NCBI GenBank assembly: GCA_036567965.1
Contig: DATCTN010000031.1
Location: 372,001-436,000, forward strand
Source: Candidatus Kryptoniota bacterium
Lineage (GTDB): Bacteria; Bacteroidota; Ignavibacteria; Kryptoniales; JAKASW01
DNA: 64,000 bases
Direction of reading: 5' to 3'
This document shows, piece by piece, positions 37,239 to 46,876 of the stretch (position 1 is the first letter of the stretch; each line of letters begins with the position of its first letter). The position numbers and the translations under genes are program-made. The notes beneath the pieces were generated by a model. That model saw nothing but the letters and a program-made list of their open reading frames with translations. It was not told where the DNA came from and did not search any database.

Positions 37239-39605
37239 ATGGAACAGTACCTAACGATAATACCCCTGTTGGCCTCGGCGGCCAGCATTGTGTATTACTC
37301 TTTATCGCACAGGAGAGAGGATTATATCCGACCGGCGCGCATGTTTTTCCTTGCCGGTTTCTATACGACCGTAATACTATATGCATATTTCCTTTTCCTG
37401 ATCTTCTCTCATCAGTATCAATACTCGTATGTTTGGAGCTACAGCGCGAACAATCTTTCTGTGCCATTGCTCTTCTCGACTTCATATGCGGGTCAGGAGG
37501 GAAGTCTATTTCTCTGGCTTTTCTTTACAGCGGTCATCAGCATTTTTGTCCTGAGATATTCCAGAAAACACAAATACGAGTCTACGGTTATCCCGGTCAT
37601 CTTGCTTTTTGAAATTTTTGTGCTCGCGATTCTCACACTCAAGAGTCCCTTCATGAAAGTATGGGAATCATTCGCGAATGTTCCTTACGGAACTCAGCCT
37701 CAGGACGGTCGCGGTTTGAATCCGCTTCTTCAGAATTTCTGGATTGTCATTCATCCGCCGATTTTGTTTCTCGGCTTCGCTTCCGCGATAGTTCCATTCG
37801 CGTACGCGGTCGCAGGTCTTGTCAAGAAGGACTACCTGAACTGGACCGGATATCTCCAGCCGTGGCTGGTCATGAATGTGCTGACGTTGGGTGCGGGTAT
37901 AATCATCGGCGGTTACTGGGCTTATGTCACGCTCGGCTGGGGAGGATTCTGGGGATGGGACCCGGTGGAAAATTCTTCACTGATTCCCTGGCTCTTTTCC
38001 GCGGCCGCGCTCCACACCGTCATCGTCGCAAGGCGAACCAGGACATACCTCAAGACGAGTTTTGTTTTTGTGATTTTTAGTTTTGTTCTCGTATTGTACA
38101 GTACGTTCCTAACCCGCAGCGGCGTACTGGGCGATACTTCGGTCCACGCGTTCATGGATCCCGGAAAAAGTATTTACATACTACTATTGATTTTGATCGG
38201 GACGTTTGCTCTGCTCGGCTTCGTTCCGTTCTTCAAGAACAGGATTTCAATCCCGAGCGCGGGGGTAAGCCACAATTTGTTGTCGCGAGAGAACGCGTTG
38301 TTCGTAGGCGCAGCTTCCCTCTCTGTGCTGTCGCTTTTCGTCCTCGTAGGAACCTCCTCTCCAATAATCACTGGACTGCTCCAGGGAAAACCAACTGCGG
38401 TTGACTCCTCATACTACGTGACAACAAGCCTCCCGCTCGGGCTCCTTATTATCGCCTTAATCGGTTTGGGCCAGCTTGTCTGGTGGGACAAGTCTGACAA
38501 GAATGCTTTCACCAAAAGTCTCGCGCTCCCCGGCAGTGTTGGTATCCTGACGGCTATTATCGCTCTTCTCCTTTCCGTGACTAATGTCGTGGCCGTTATT
38601 ACTATCGGTGTTGCATCGTTTGCTTTCACGGCGCATGCAGCCGCACTGGTCAGAATCGTGAAGGGGAATCCAAGGTACATCGGAGGACCGATCGCACATG
38701 CCGGACTCGCACTGATATTCATCGGCATCATCACCTCGACAGCGTTGGAAACGAAAACCACCGTTCAGCTTCCGCAGGGAAAAACGGTAAATGTCCTCGG
38801 GCAACAGCTGACTTATACAGGAAACACGAAAGTAGATGGAAGGGACGCGTTCAAAGTCGTGTTGAAAGGGAGTAACGGGACGTCTGAGTTGAGGCCGGTG
38901 ATGTATTACAGTGATTACAACCAGGGAACAATGCGCGAGCCTGATATAAAGAGTTACCTCGCTTACGATATTTATGTGAGCCCGATGGAAATTGAAAATG
39001 GTAGTAGCGGCAACTTGGGTGCAGGTGGCGTCGGTTTGGTCACCGTCGTGAAGGGTAAGCCGACGACACTTGCTGATGGTACTAAACTTCTTCTGACGAA
39101 GTTCGACATGAATACGAGCGGCCATACCACAATGCAACAGGGCGGGAGTTTTGGCGTCGGCGCCGTAATCGAAGCTTCGAAAGGCGGAAAATCTATAGAG
39201 GTTGTCCCTTCATTGAGTTTTACCAACGGTAAACAGAATGCTGTTCCCGCAACTGCCTTTGGGGACATGCTGATAATAATGAGCATGAATGTCGGAATGG
39301 GCGCCGGGAGTCCTGCCACAGTCAATCTCGCGGTGCATTCAGGCGATATGTCTGCCGCTTCGGTTCCAACTCTTACCGCGGAAGTTAGCAGGAAACCCCT
39401 GATCGGGCTACTTTGGGCGGGCACGATCATTCTATTCATTGGTTTGGCAATTTCGATGTACAGACGATTTACGGAAGAGACTGTAGCGCGGCGGTTGTCG
39501 CGATCTGATTTTTCGGCTTCACGCCCTGGCGTGGAAGACCATTCACAAGACAATATCCGCGCACAAGAAAGCGAACATAAGGTGCAGGAAAATGTCGAAA
39601 ATTGA
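37239..39605 (+). CDS. ccmF: CcmF/NrfE-type cytochrome c heme lyase
   Basis: A 788-residue membrane protein with many transmembrane helices. The tryptophan-rich WWD motif WGGFWGWDPVENSS (about residues 232-245) and conserved histidines on either side (VIHPPILFLGF; VHAFMDPGKS) identify the heme-handling module that attaches heme to apocytochrome c outside the membrane. The C-terminal part (about 500-720) is a soluble extracytoplasmic domain ending in a last helix (LWAGTIILFIGLAI). Other ccm genes are not in the window. A 14-base overlap joins it to a cysteine-rich protein. Confidence 0.94.
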   Translation: MEQYLTIIPLLASAASIVYYSLSHRREDYIRPARMFFLAGFYTTVILYAYFLFLIFSHQYQYSYVWSYSANNLSVPLLFSTSYAGQEGSLFLWLFFTAVISIFVLRYSRKHKYESTVIPVILLFEIFVLAILTLKSPFMKVWESFANVPYGTQPQDGRGLNPLLQNFWIVIHPPILFLGFASAIVPFAYAVAGLVKKDYLNWTGYLQPWLVMNVLTLGAGIIIGGYWAYVTLGWGGFWGWDPVENSSLIPWLFSAAALHTVIVARRTRTYLKTSFVFVIFSFVLVLYSTFLTRSGVLGDTSVHAFMDPGKSIYILLLILIGTFALLGFVPFFKNRISIPSAGVSHNLLSRENALFVGAASLSVLSLFVLVGTSSPIITGLLQGKPTAVDSSYYVTTSLPLGLLIIALIGLGQLVWWDKSDKNAFTKSLALPGSVGILTAIIALLLSVTNVVAVITIGVASFAFTAHAAALVRIVKGNPRYIGGPIAHAGLALIFIGIITSTALETKTTVQLPQGKTVNVLGQQLTYTGNTKVDGRDAFKVVLKGSNGTSELRPVMYYSDYNQGTMREPDIKSYLAYDIYVSPMEIENGSSGNLGAGGVGLVTVVKGKPTTLADGTKLLLTKFDMNTSGHTTMQQGGSFGVGAVIEASKGGKSIEVVPSLSFTNGKQNAVPATAFGDMLIIMSMNVGMGAGSPATVNLAVHSGDMSAASVPTLTAEVSRKPLIGLLWAGTIILFIGLAISMYRRFTEETVARRLSRSDFSASRPGVEDHSQDNIRAQESEHKVQENVEN

Positions 39606-39921
39606 TTTTCAGTACCTGGATTCTATCAGGTCGAGCGTGTGCAGGGCTTGTTCGAAGAGCGACGCCAGTGGAAAATGCATCGCATCGCCGGGAGTGGAAT
39701 GCTCGCTAGAACTTTACCTGCCACAAGTCACAAAGGCTCTTGAGTCTGCGCACGGTGGAAGCGTCAACGAATATATGCTTTCGCTTAGAACTGAGGTCTG
39801 CTCAGTCTGCAAGTTCAAGGGTGAGACTGGATATTGCTACACCAGCGACAGCTTCGGCTGTCCGCTCGAATCGTTTTTTGAAATGGTCGCGTCCGCAGCC
39901 GTGAAATTGGACGTGGCTTAA
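39592..39921 (+). CDS. Cysteine-rich protein with duplicated Cx2Cx8Cx7C motif
   Basis: A 109-residue protein built from two copies of the same unit: Cys17-x2-Cys20-x8-Cys29-x7-Cys37 and Cys70-x2-Cys73-x8-Cys82-x7-Cys90, with matching flanks (VCRAC / VCSVC; GVECSLELYLPQV / SFGCPLESFFEMV). Such regular cysteines suggest two metal or Fe-S sites. I have no family name. It overlaps the end of ccmF by 14 bases, so a link with cytochrome or electron-transport assembly is possible. No signal peptide is visible, so it appears cytoplasmic. Confidence 0.75.
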   Translation: MSKIDFQYLDSIRSSVCRACSKSDASGKCIASPGVECSLELYLPQVTKALESAHGGSVNEYMLSLRTEVCSVCKFKGETGYCYTSDSFGCPLESFFEMVASAAVKLDVA

Positions 39922-39983
39922 AAAAAGAACATTTTGCTCCAGAGAGCACGATCCTCCTCCCTGAGAATCGACTGCTCCTCCTT

Positions 39984-40018
39984 AACGCGGCCTGGCCTCC
40001 TCCGGGCCGCGTTTCTTT
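39984..40018. terminator. Hairpin terminator between convergent genes
   Basis: A perfect 9-bp stem AACGCGGCC (39984-39992) / GGCCGCGTT (40005-40013) with a 12-base loop, followed by TCTTTT. It lies between the ccmF operon and the convergent ybaK gene and can serve the plus strand; the A-rich side is weaker. Confidence 0.75.
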
Positions 40019-40062
40019 TCGGGCTCTTGCCGGATTGCGTTGTGAAAGTCAAAAACGTCGTA

Positions 40063-40554
40063 TCAAGTTCCGTCAATTGCGACCTCAACCTCCGTCACAT
40101 CAGGCAAGCGCTTCAGATCCCTCGGATCAATCTGAACGAGAAAGCCTCTCTTACCGCCGTTTATGTAAATAGTCTGTAAGTCGAATACAGATTTCTCAGC
40201 GTAGATCGGAAGCCGCTTCCTGGTACCGAATGGACTTGTTCCCCCAAACTGGTATCCAGTGTGTTTCTCCGCGACTTCCGCAGAACAAAGTTCTACTTTC
40301 TTAACCCCGAGGACGCGGGCAAGCTGTTTGGTCGAGACTTCCATGTCGCCATGCATCAGGACGAGTAGAGGAGTTCCAAACTCCGTTTCAAGAACAAGTG
40401 TTTTGATAATATTCCGCTCAGATACTTTGAGACTTTCAGCTGAGACTCTTGTGCCTCCGTGCTCAATATATGTGTAAAAATGAGGGATGAAATTGACTTT
40501 CTTCTCCCTTAACTCGCGGATTGCAGATGTAACCGGGTAAGCTTCTTTAGTCAT
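40063..40554 (-). CDS. ybaK: YbaK/ProX-type aminoacyl-tRNA deacylase
   Basis: A 163-residue YbaK-family protein that removes misattached Cys from tRNA(Pro) in trans. KTLVLETEFGTPLLVLMHGD, the catalytic-Lys region NIIKTLV, and FGGTSPFGTRKRLPIY (the conserved GGxSPxG loop) are present. The start ATG 40554 lies 2 bases from the stop of the upstream alkyltransferase-like gene. Confidence 0.93.
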   Translation of the reverse strand: MTKEAYPVTSAIRELREKKVNFIPHFYTYIEHGGTRVSAESLKVSERNIIKTLVLETEFGTPLLVLMHGDMEVSTKQLARVLGVKKVELCSAEVAEKHTGYQFGGTSPFGTRKRLPIYAEKSVFDLQTIYINGGKRGFLVQIDPRDLKRLPDVTEVEVAIDGT

Positions 40555-40555
40555 C

Positions 40556-40936
40556 TTAAGATTTCTTATTTCGTCGCTTCTTGATTCCGTGGTGACGATT
40601 TGCTTGGCCCGCTCCCGCCGCCACTCCATATTTCAGCAGATCGATCCGGTTCCCGCTGAATCTTATCCCCTCACTTTCGAGAAGGCTTCTTTGGAGCTCA
40701 TAACTTCCACTCTCACGAGGCAATGATATCTCTCCTTTGGAATTGATTACCCGATGCCATGGTACGCCTGAGTTTGCCGGGAGATTATGAAGAGCATATC
40801 CCACAAGCCTCGCATGTTCGCGCAGACCGCAGTGGCGCGCGACTTCGCCATAAGTCGCCACCTTTCCTTTGGGAATCTTACGGACTCCTTCATAAATGAT
40901 TTCATAGAGACTGGGTTTTCTGACTGTCCTTGCCAT
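40556..40936 (-). CDS. Alkyltransferase-like protein (ATL), Cys replaced by Trp
   Basis: A 126-residue protein of the O6-alkylguanine-DNA alkyltransferase C-terminal fold: IPKGKVATYGEVARHCGL, ARLVGYALHNLP, then GVPWHRVINSKG. The active-site PCHRV is PWHRV (Trp60), the hallmark of ATL proteins, which bind alkylated guanine without removing the group and hand it to nucleotide-excision repair. The Tyr29 and Arg43 used in base flipping are kept. The C-terminal tail is very basic (GIKKRRNKKS). Confidence 0.92.
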   Translation of the reverse strand: MARTVRKPSLYEIIYEGVRKIPKGKVATYGEVARHCGLREHARLVGYALHNLPANSGVPWHRVINSKGEISLPRESGSYELQRSLLESEGIRFSGNRIDLLKYGVAAGAGQANRHHGIKKRRNKKS

Positions 40937-41005
40937 TTATTAAAATTAATTGGTCGGGGCTGAAAAGCAATTATTGGAAGGGACTGGGACTAACATATAA
41001 ATTAT

Positions 41006-42637
41006 ATGGCCGATATGTTAAACAACTATTACACACTCCTTCGCCTGGTTCACGAGTTTCGTGGGCGGCTTCTCGCTACCAAGATTTTTCATGCCGTTAC
41101 AAAGAAGAAGTCCACCATCGAAATCTATTTCGAGGATGCGAGAGGCGGAATCACAGCCCTGGTCTGCTCGTGCAGTCCTCGAGAGAATTTTTTATATGCG
41201 CTGTATCGGGGAGCTCCAAAGCCAAAAGGAGCCAATGTCCTTCCGGAAATTGTGGGGAAGACTGTCGACTCAATCGCCGTCGCCGTAAGTGACAGGAAAA
41301 TTGTTCTGAGGTTTTCCGACAGCTCGTGTCTCGTGTTCTTGCTCTTTGGGAGTTCTGCTAACATTCATTACGTGGACGGTGACGGGATGGTGATCAATTC
41401 CTTCTTACGGCCTCATGATCATGTCGGTAAGAAGATTGAATTGAACCCATCCGGAGTTCCGTTTCCGACGAGCATGGATGAGGTGCGAGAATGTGCCGGA
41501 GGGCCCGAAGGAGAGCTCGCCCGAAGATTATCGAAACGCATACCAACATTTGACTCTACGTTAGCCAGGGAGACGCTTTTCCGATACGAGGCTGTCATTG
41601 AGCATGGAGAATCTGAATCTAGCGACCAGAAAAGCACCGGGAAGATGATCAGCCTGGATAGGTTGTTCGAAATCCTTACGGAAATTAAGAACGAGCTTGA
41701 TAACCCTTCACCTCGAATCTATATGAGTGACGGGAAGGCAGTGAGTTTTGCCCTAATCCGGCTCAAGCATCTGACAATGACAGAATTTAGGGAATACGAT
41801 TCGGTAAACGAGTGTGTTCGCGACTTTGTTTTGATTCACGAGAGAGATGACACGTTTATGGATGCGCGTAAGGACATCGTCGGAAAATTGGCTCGGAGGA
41901 TAGAGACTTATAAACGTACGATTTCAAAAATCGATTCCGACGTTTACAGCAACAGATGGACAAGACATCAAGCGGCTGCCGAATATCTGATGGCAAATCA
42001 CAATTCGATTCGCAAAGGCACAAAAGAGGTTCGGATCACAATCGCGGACGGTGACTTCACTGTTTCGTTGGACCCATCGCTGACCCCCATTCAAAACGCC
42101 CAAATATTTTTCGCGAAGGCAAAACAAGCGAAGACTTCAGTTGAACAGTCGGTGCTCAGGAAGGTAGAGCTGTCCGAAAAAATCCGGGGGGATGAAATCC
42201 TACTGCGCGAAGCCAACGAAGCCGGCGATCTCAATAACCTGGAGTCTCTTGCTAAGCGCAATCCGACAGAGGCAGGAGAAAAGAACCCGTTTCGCTTGTT
42301 CGAGAAATACGGCTTCATGATATACGTCGGCAAGAACGCAAAGAATAACGATGAACTCACATTCGGTTTCGCTAAACCTAACGATGTCTTTCTTCACGCG
42401 AGAGGAGCGTCAGGGTCACACGTCATCATCAGGAATTCCTCACGAGACTATCCGCAGAAGCCAGTCATAAAGTACGCCGCCAGTATAGCGGCGCACTACA
42501 GCAAGGCCAGGTCAAGTGGCGTTGTGCCGGTTGCGTACACGATGAGGAAATTTGTGAAAAAGGCTAGAGGTATACCGGGAGCTGTGCTGCTCGACCGTGA
42601 GGAAGTAATATTCGTCAAGCCGGAAATCCCTTCGTAG
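41006..42637 (+). CDS. rqcH: RqcH/NFACT-family ribosome quality-control protein
   Basis: A 543-residue NFACT protein. The N-terminal NFACT-N domain begins NNYYTLLRLVHEFRGRLLATKI, a middle coiled region (about 275-430) follows, and the C-terminal NFACT-R domain has DVFLHARGASGSHVIIR and KYAASIAAHYSKARSSG. RqcH recruits tRNA(Ala) to stalled 50S subunits and adds poly-alanine tails. It is a full-length homologue apart from a shorter middle. The start at 41006 lies in an A/T-rich stretch with no Shine-Dalgarno. Confidence 0.9.
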   Translation: MADMLNNYYTLLRLVHEFRGRLLATKIFHAVTKKKSTIEIYFEDARGGITALVCSCSPRENFLYALYRGAPKPKGANVLPEIVGKTVDSIAVAVSDRKIVLRFSDSSCLVFLLFGSSANIHYVDGDGMVINSFLRPHDHVGKKIELNPSGVPFPTSMDEVRECAGGPEGELARRLSKRIPTFDSTLARETLFRYEAVIEHGESESSDQKSTGKMISLDRLFEILTEIKNELDNPSPRIYMSDGKAVSFALIRLKHLTMTEFREYDSVNECVRDFVLIHERDDTFMDARKDIVGKLARRIETYKRTISKIDSDVYSNRWTRHQAAAEYLMANHNSIRKGTKEVRITIADGDFTVSLDPSLTPIQNAQIFFAKAKQAKTSVEQSVLRKVELSEKIRGDEILLREANEAGDLNNLESLAKRNPTEAGEKNPFRLFEKYGFMIYVGKNAKNNDELTFGFAKPNDVFLHARGASGSHVIIRNSSRDYPQKPVIKYAASIAAHYSKARSSGVVPVAYTMRKFVKKARGIPGAVLLDREEVIFVKPEIPS

Positions 42638-42877
42638 CATATTCTGAGAACCGGAAAGTGGCTCGGGGGTCACAATTTCGAAGAAATTCGCTTTCTATGA
42701 AGGTAATAATTCCAACCTTCCTGTAATCTTTACTCCCACAGAACAAAAAAAAACGGCAACGACGATCCAGATCTCCCTATAACCCTCGGTTTTTGAATGG
42801 CTTTCGCGGTTTTCCCGAAGGGTCGCCAACTTGTCGGGTGCGGCATGATTTTGCAAGATGAAACATGAAAGGAAAAG

Positions 42878-43243
42878 ATGTCTCTAGTCTGCAAAACGCT
42901 CGTGCTCATCGAAGATGAACCAACCTTGGAGGTAGTGAGGGCGGCTTTTCGGCAGCCGAAGTATGAACTTCATTTCGTCAGCTCGTTAGACGAAGCTACA
43001 TCGTGCATCCTCGCCCTCCGAATGGATCTTTTTATAGTTGATGCGAGAATGCAGAAGGAAGAGAGAATCAAATCGATCGTGGACAAATTGCCGACACTCA
43101 TTATTGAAGCCGATCATGTTCAAAAATGTCATGGGCTTGATACCTCCGGCGATGAGGTGAATAAAATCAGAATGGCTGCCGGCCGACTCCTCCGGAAGAA
43201 TTACTTCGACTGGATCCTTGATGCACTTGAGTATACAAGCTGA
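42878..43243 (+). CDS. Divergent single-domain response-regulator receiver
   Basis: A 121-residue receiver-like protein: acidic cluster IEDE (11-14), phospho-acceptor candidate in FIVDARM, and LPTLIIEAD where the conserved Thr/Ser should be. The C-terminal Lys is displaced (LLRKNYFDW). It lies 23 bases before a hybrid histidine kinase and so is likely its diffusible partner. The ATG follows AAAGGAAAAG. The 240 bases before it hold no visible gene. Confidence 0.6.
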   Translation: MSLVCKTLVLIEDEPTLEVVRAAFRQPKYELHFVSSLDEATSCILALRMDLFIVDARMQKEERIKSIVDKLPTLIIEADHVQKCHGLDTSGDEVNKIRMAAGRLLRKNYFDWILDALEYTS

Positions 43244-43266
43244 CATGCTGCTGGAAAACAAATAAC

Positions 43267-45939
43267 ATGAGTGAATTAGTCCTTATCGCCGCGGCCATCA
43301 TATCGTTGTTGTTGATGCTCGGACGTGGTGCACTTGAAAGGCAAAGGACTCTAAAAAGAGAACTCAGTTCATCCAGAAGGATAGCGGTTGTGGCAAGCCT
43401 GAGATTTTCTCCCCTGTCGTCCGTGAAAGAGTCGATCGAGAAAATCGTCCATGGTCTTATCGTGGCCTACGAGGCGAATCATATTTCACTTGAGTTCCAG
43501 AGCGAGCTGTTTGGAAACTTCTCATTCCAAACTAGGGGCAGTCATGAGAAAACCGATGGGGTCATTCGCGGATTGTCAGGAAAAATCGACGAACTCAGTC
43601 TGAGGCTAAAGGGATTAAGCTATGCTGGAAAACCCCGCGACAGAAAGCTAATATATGTTGTCAGCGACCAGTTGTTCACGTCGCGCCTCGAGATTAAGAC
43701 GGACAAGATCCCATATCAGGACGAGTACAGTAATATGCACGAAGTTCTGTGGGAAAAAATGTCCAGATTGCTCTACAGCAGGATAAGCGAAGCGGGAATG
43801 GGTCTCTTGAATACTGCAGAGACGCCATTCGCGATTTTGGATGGTAATGGTAATTACTCTCACCGCAACACGGCTTTCGCGAGCACAGTCAGTGATCGGG
43901 AAGAAAGCTCAATTACAAAACTCTCGTTGAATTTCCAAAATGCCGACAAAGAATCATCAATCGTAAATTCTGAGGACGGCAAGTCGCAATATCTCTTCTG
44001 GAAGATTGACACGGAGCTTGTCATGGTGTCGATCCGAAAGGGTACCGGAATCACTAATTCGGATCCCCACATCAGCAGAGATGACGTGATCCTTCGAGCT
44101 CTTGACGACTTAAGCGTGGGAACGGTTATTCTGGAGAGGGACGGCGAACATGAGGACTCCGAATACAAAGTAACAAACATTAACCGGGGATTCTACCGGA
44201 TATTCGGCCTCGAAGGGTCGACGGCTCAATCAGATGAAGTGGAAGAGATACTAACGAGTGCCGTGCAACCGAATGAGATGAAGAACCTTCTGTCAGGGGA
44301 AGGGCATTCTACCGGCGAGTTCACATACATGAGGCGGGACGGCCTTAGAGTACGCGCAGGCGTAAATGTGCTGAGAGGAGTCGGTGGATCGGGTGTGATA
44401 ATTTTCGAGCCAGTGGAGGATTCGCGGTTTCTCATGTCTTCCTACAGGTTTCTCCTCAAGGCAACCCAGCGCTTGATCGCGACGGGCGACAAGCGGGCGT
44501 ATCTCAAAGACCTAATGCATGGGACTCGCTCCGATGGAGTAGCGCTTGTCAGAAAGACTCCTGTGATGGAGACCTACGAGATCAGCGAAAAGGTCGGCTT
44601 TATCGTGAACGTGCCGCCGCTCCTTCTCGAAGATCTGCCCTCGCGCGAGTTTGTAAATTCACAGGGATATCTTGTCATTCCTCTGAAGGACAACGATGAT
44701 CTTTCAGGCGCGGTGCTTGCTCTTAATCCGAACCCGGATTCGATTGAGGCTGTCTTCATGGGAACAAGACTTCTTGAAGCGTATAATTCCCTACACAATG
44801 AAAGTCGTCGCCTTCAGTTCCAGAACGCGAAACTTCTTGCCGATGCCCGCCGTGCGGAGGCAGCAACGAAATCGAAGTCTGAATTCCTGGCTAACATGAG
44901 TCACGAAATCAGGACCCCCCTCAATTCTGTGATTGGATTCGCGGACATTATCCACTCGGAGGCTGAAGAGTTGACAAAGGAAATGCTTGCCGACTTCAGC
45001 GGCAACATAGTAACCGCCGGCAAACATCTTCTCACACTGATCAATGACATACTCGATCTTGCAAAGATAGAAACCGGCAGAATGAGTCTCGACGTCCAGG
45101 AATTTTCGCTTACCGATGTTATAGAAAGCATCCGCAGGATACTCAAACCATTGCTGGACAAGAAGAATGTCGCATTGGAAATCGAAATTGAACCGGGGTT
45201 GGACATATTCACTGCGGATACGGTCAAGTTTAAACAGATTCTATATAATCTCCTCAACAACGCGATAACTTATAGTCATGAGAGAGGAACCGTTAGACTG
45301 AGCTTAGCGAGGTCTGCAGATGGAATTGAGATGAAAGTAACGGATGAGGGCGTCGGGATTAAGAAAGAGGACCTCGATAGACTTTTCAAGCCATTCATCC
45401 AGGTAGGCAACAAATCCGGCGGGACAGGACTCGGCCTGTCGCTTACAAAGAAATTTGTCGAGCTCCATGGAGGCGCGATCTGGATCAACAGCTCGTTCGG
45501 ACTCGGCACTACCGTAATCGTTTACTTGCCCGGCTCACCCCCATTAGTGCAATCGGAGGTAGAAGATCGTCCGGACGGGAAGAAGGACCGAATTCATGTA
45601 ATAACCGACGACGATGAATTGTTCGGCCTTTTTGCCACAGTGATCGACGGCATGGGATTCAAGCTTAAGAAAGTGAGCCCGCATATGCTGGAAAGCGACG
45701 CCTTTCCAAGAGACAGCGATACTGTTCTTGTAGTCGACGCATCGCTGGAGAATCTGAACGACGAAGTTATAGCGGCATGTCGCGATGCGGAAAAGATCCT
45801 ACTCCTAACGGAACTCACGAACGTAAGGACTGTGACGGAACTTATGAAGGATTTTGGATCCAAAGTTGGGTTCATAGACAGGAGAAACTTTACAAAGAGT
45901 GAACTCTTGGCAGAGCTGAATGTTGCCGGTCGATCCTGA
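43267..45939 (+). CDS. PAS-containing hybrid sensor histidine kinase
   Basis: An 890-residue kinase: one N-terminal membrane anchor (residues 4-20), PAS-like regions about 185-270 and 280-375, a possible GAF-like part 390-500, HisKA with phospho-acceptor His546 in ANMSHEIRTPLNS, and HATPase with N box LYNLLNNAITYS, G1 DEGVGIKKEDL and G2 GTGLGLSLTKKF. A C-terminal receiver-like domain (about 778-890; VITDDDE, LVVDASL) is poorly conserved. The sensory input is not evident. It is likely co-transcribed with the small receiver upstream. Confidence 0.9.
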   Translation: MSELVLIAAAIISLLLMLGRGALERQRTLKRELSSSRRIAVVASLRFSPLSSVKESIEKIVHGLIVAYEANHISLEFQSELFGNFSFQTRGSHEKTDGVIRGLSGKIDELSLRLKGLSYAGKPRDRKLIYVVSDQLFTSRLEIKTDKIPYQDEYSNMHEVLWEKMSRLLYSRISEAGMGLLNTAETPFAILDGNGNYSHRNTAFASTVSDREESSITKLSLNFQNADKESSIVNSEDGKSQYLFWKIDTELVMVSIRKGTGITNSDPHISRDDVILRALDDLSVGTVILERDGEHEDSEYKVTNINRGFYRIFGLEGSTAQSDEVEEILTSAVQPNEMKNLLSGEGHSTGEFTYMRRDGLRVRAGVNVLRGVGGSGVIIFEPVEDSRFLMSSYRFLLKATQRLIATGDKRAYLKDLMHGTRSDGVALVRKTPVMETYEISEKVGFIVNVPPLLLEDLPSREFVNSQGYLVIPLKDNDDLSGAVLALNPNPDSIEAVFMGTRLLEAYNSLHNESRRLQFQNAKLLADARRAEAATKSKSEFLANMSHEIRTPLNSVIGFADIIHSEAEELTKEMLADFSGNIVTAGKHLLTLINDILDLAKIETGRMSLDVQEFSLTDVIESIRRILKPLLDKKNVALEIEIEPGLDIFTADTVKFKQILYNLLNNAITYSHERGTVRLSLARSADGIEMKVTDEGVGIKKEDLDRLFKPFIQVGNKSGGTGLGLSLTKKFVELHGGAIWINSSFGLGTTVIVYLPGSPPLVQSEVEDRPDGKKDRIHVITDDDELFGLFATVIDGMGFKLKKVSPHMLESDAFPRDSDTVLVVDASLENLNDEVIAACRDAEKILLLTELTNVRTVTELMKDFGSKVGFIDRRNFTKSELLAELNVAGRS

Positions 45940-45985
45940 ATAGTCCGATCTTTGTCAAATGTTGTTATGCCCCCTCGAGCTGGCG

Positions 45986-46876
45986 CTACCCGTTTGTGCG
46001 CAGGGTGGTGCCGGCTCTCTTTTTTGAGAGCTCATCGATAATCGCCTTTGCGTCGAATGAAGGCTCCTCCAGGCCGAGAACTTCTGCGATACGTCTAAAG
46101 ACCGGATAATTCACTCCGGATTCCCTGAATACCACTCGTGAATTTCCTTTGCCGAAAAGTCCGTTCTTGCCACCGGCGTATCTGATTCGTCCTTTCGATA
46201 GCAACACAACATCGTCGGCTATAGGGAGAAAGAATTCCAGATCGTGAGATACGATAACGATTGTCTTCCCCCGTGATTTAAGGAATTCCAGCAAGCCCTT
46301 CAAATTCTCCTTCTCTCTCATGGAGAGGCCCGCTGTCGGCTCATCCAAAGCAACGATAGGCGTATCCATCGCCACGCACGCCGCGATCGCCACAATCCTC
46401 TTCTGAGCATATGTAAGTGCGAATGGATTTGACTTAAGTAATTCAGTGAGATTGAGAATCTGCAACACACTCCTGTAGAGAGAATCATTTGATTTAATGT
46501 TCTCAAGTCCGAATCTTATCTCTTTTTCCACTGTGGCTGCAAACAATTGATCGTCCGGATTTTGGAAACACAAAGAACAGTATCGCGCTAACTCGCTTGT
46601 CTTCCTGTCGGCCGTTGGGATGTCGCCCAGGATTACTGTTCCACCACATGGTTTCAGGATTCCATTCATAAGTTTTAAAAACGTACTTTTTCCTGAACCG
46701 TTGTGCCCTGCCAGCAGGGATACTGTTGCTTCTTCGATGACACAGGAAACGTCCTCCAGAGCCAGGAAAGAAGCCGAAGGTGAGTTCGTTTCGGTAAGTC
46801 TATTGCCGGCAACCAATCCGCGGTCACTCTGATCGTTCACATATGAGTAGCTGACCCGTTCAAACGTGATTTTCAT
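45986..46876 (-). CDS. ECF transporter ATPase subunit (EcfA'), atypical signature motif
   Basis: A 296-residue ABC ATPase with Walker A GHNGSGKST, Q-loop CFQNPDDQLF and Walker B IVALDEPTAG, followed by VIVSHDLEFF. The ABC signature normally reading LSGGQ is LTYAQKR, an unusual loss. The start is ATG 46876, overlapping the preceding ATPase gene by 4 bases; the frame is open to 46981 without support. It is the fifth and last gene of the ECF transporter operon. Confidence 0.88.
   Translation of the reverse strand: MKITFERVSYSYVNDQSDRGLVAGNRLTETNSPSASFLALEDVSCVIEEATVSLLAGHNGSGKSTFLKLMNGILKPCGGTVILGDIPTADRKTSELARYCSLCFQNPDDQLFAATVEKEIRFGLENIKSNDSLYRSVLQILNLTELLKSNPFALTYAQKRIVAIAACVAMDTPIVALDEPTAGLSMREKENLKGLLEFLKSRGKTIVIVSHDLEFFLPIADDVVLLSKGRIRYAGGKNGLFGKGNSRVVFRESGVNYPVFRRIAEVLGLEEPSFDAKAIIDELSKKRAGTTLRTNG

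Noticed and set aside
38457-39137. 226-codon minus-strand frame inside ccmF
   Set aside because: Shadow of the CcmF soluble domain; no domain or start signal.
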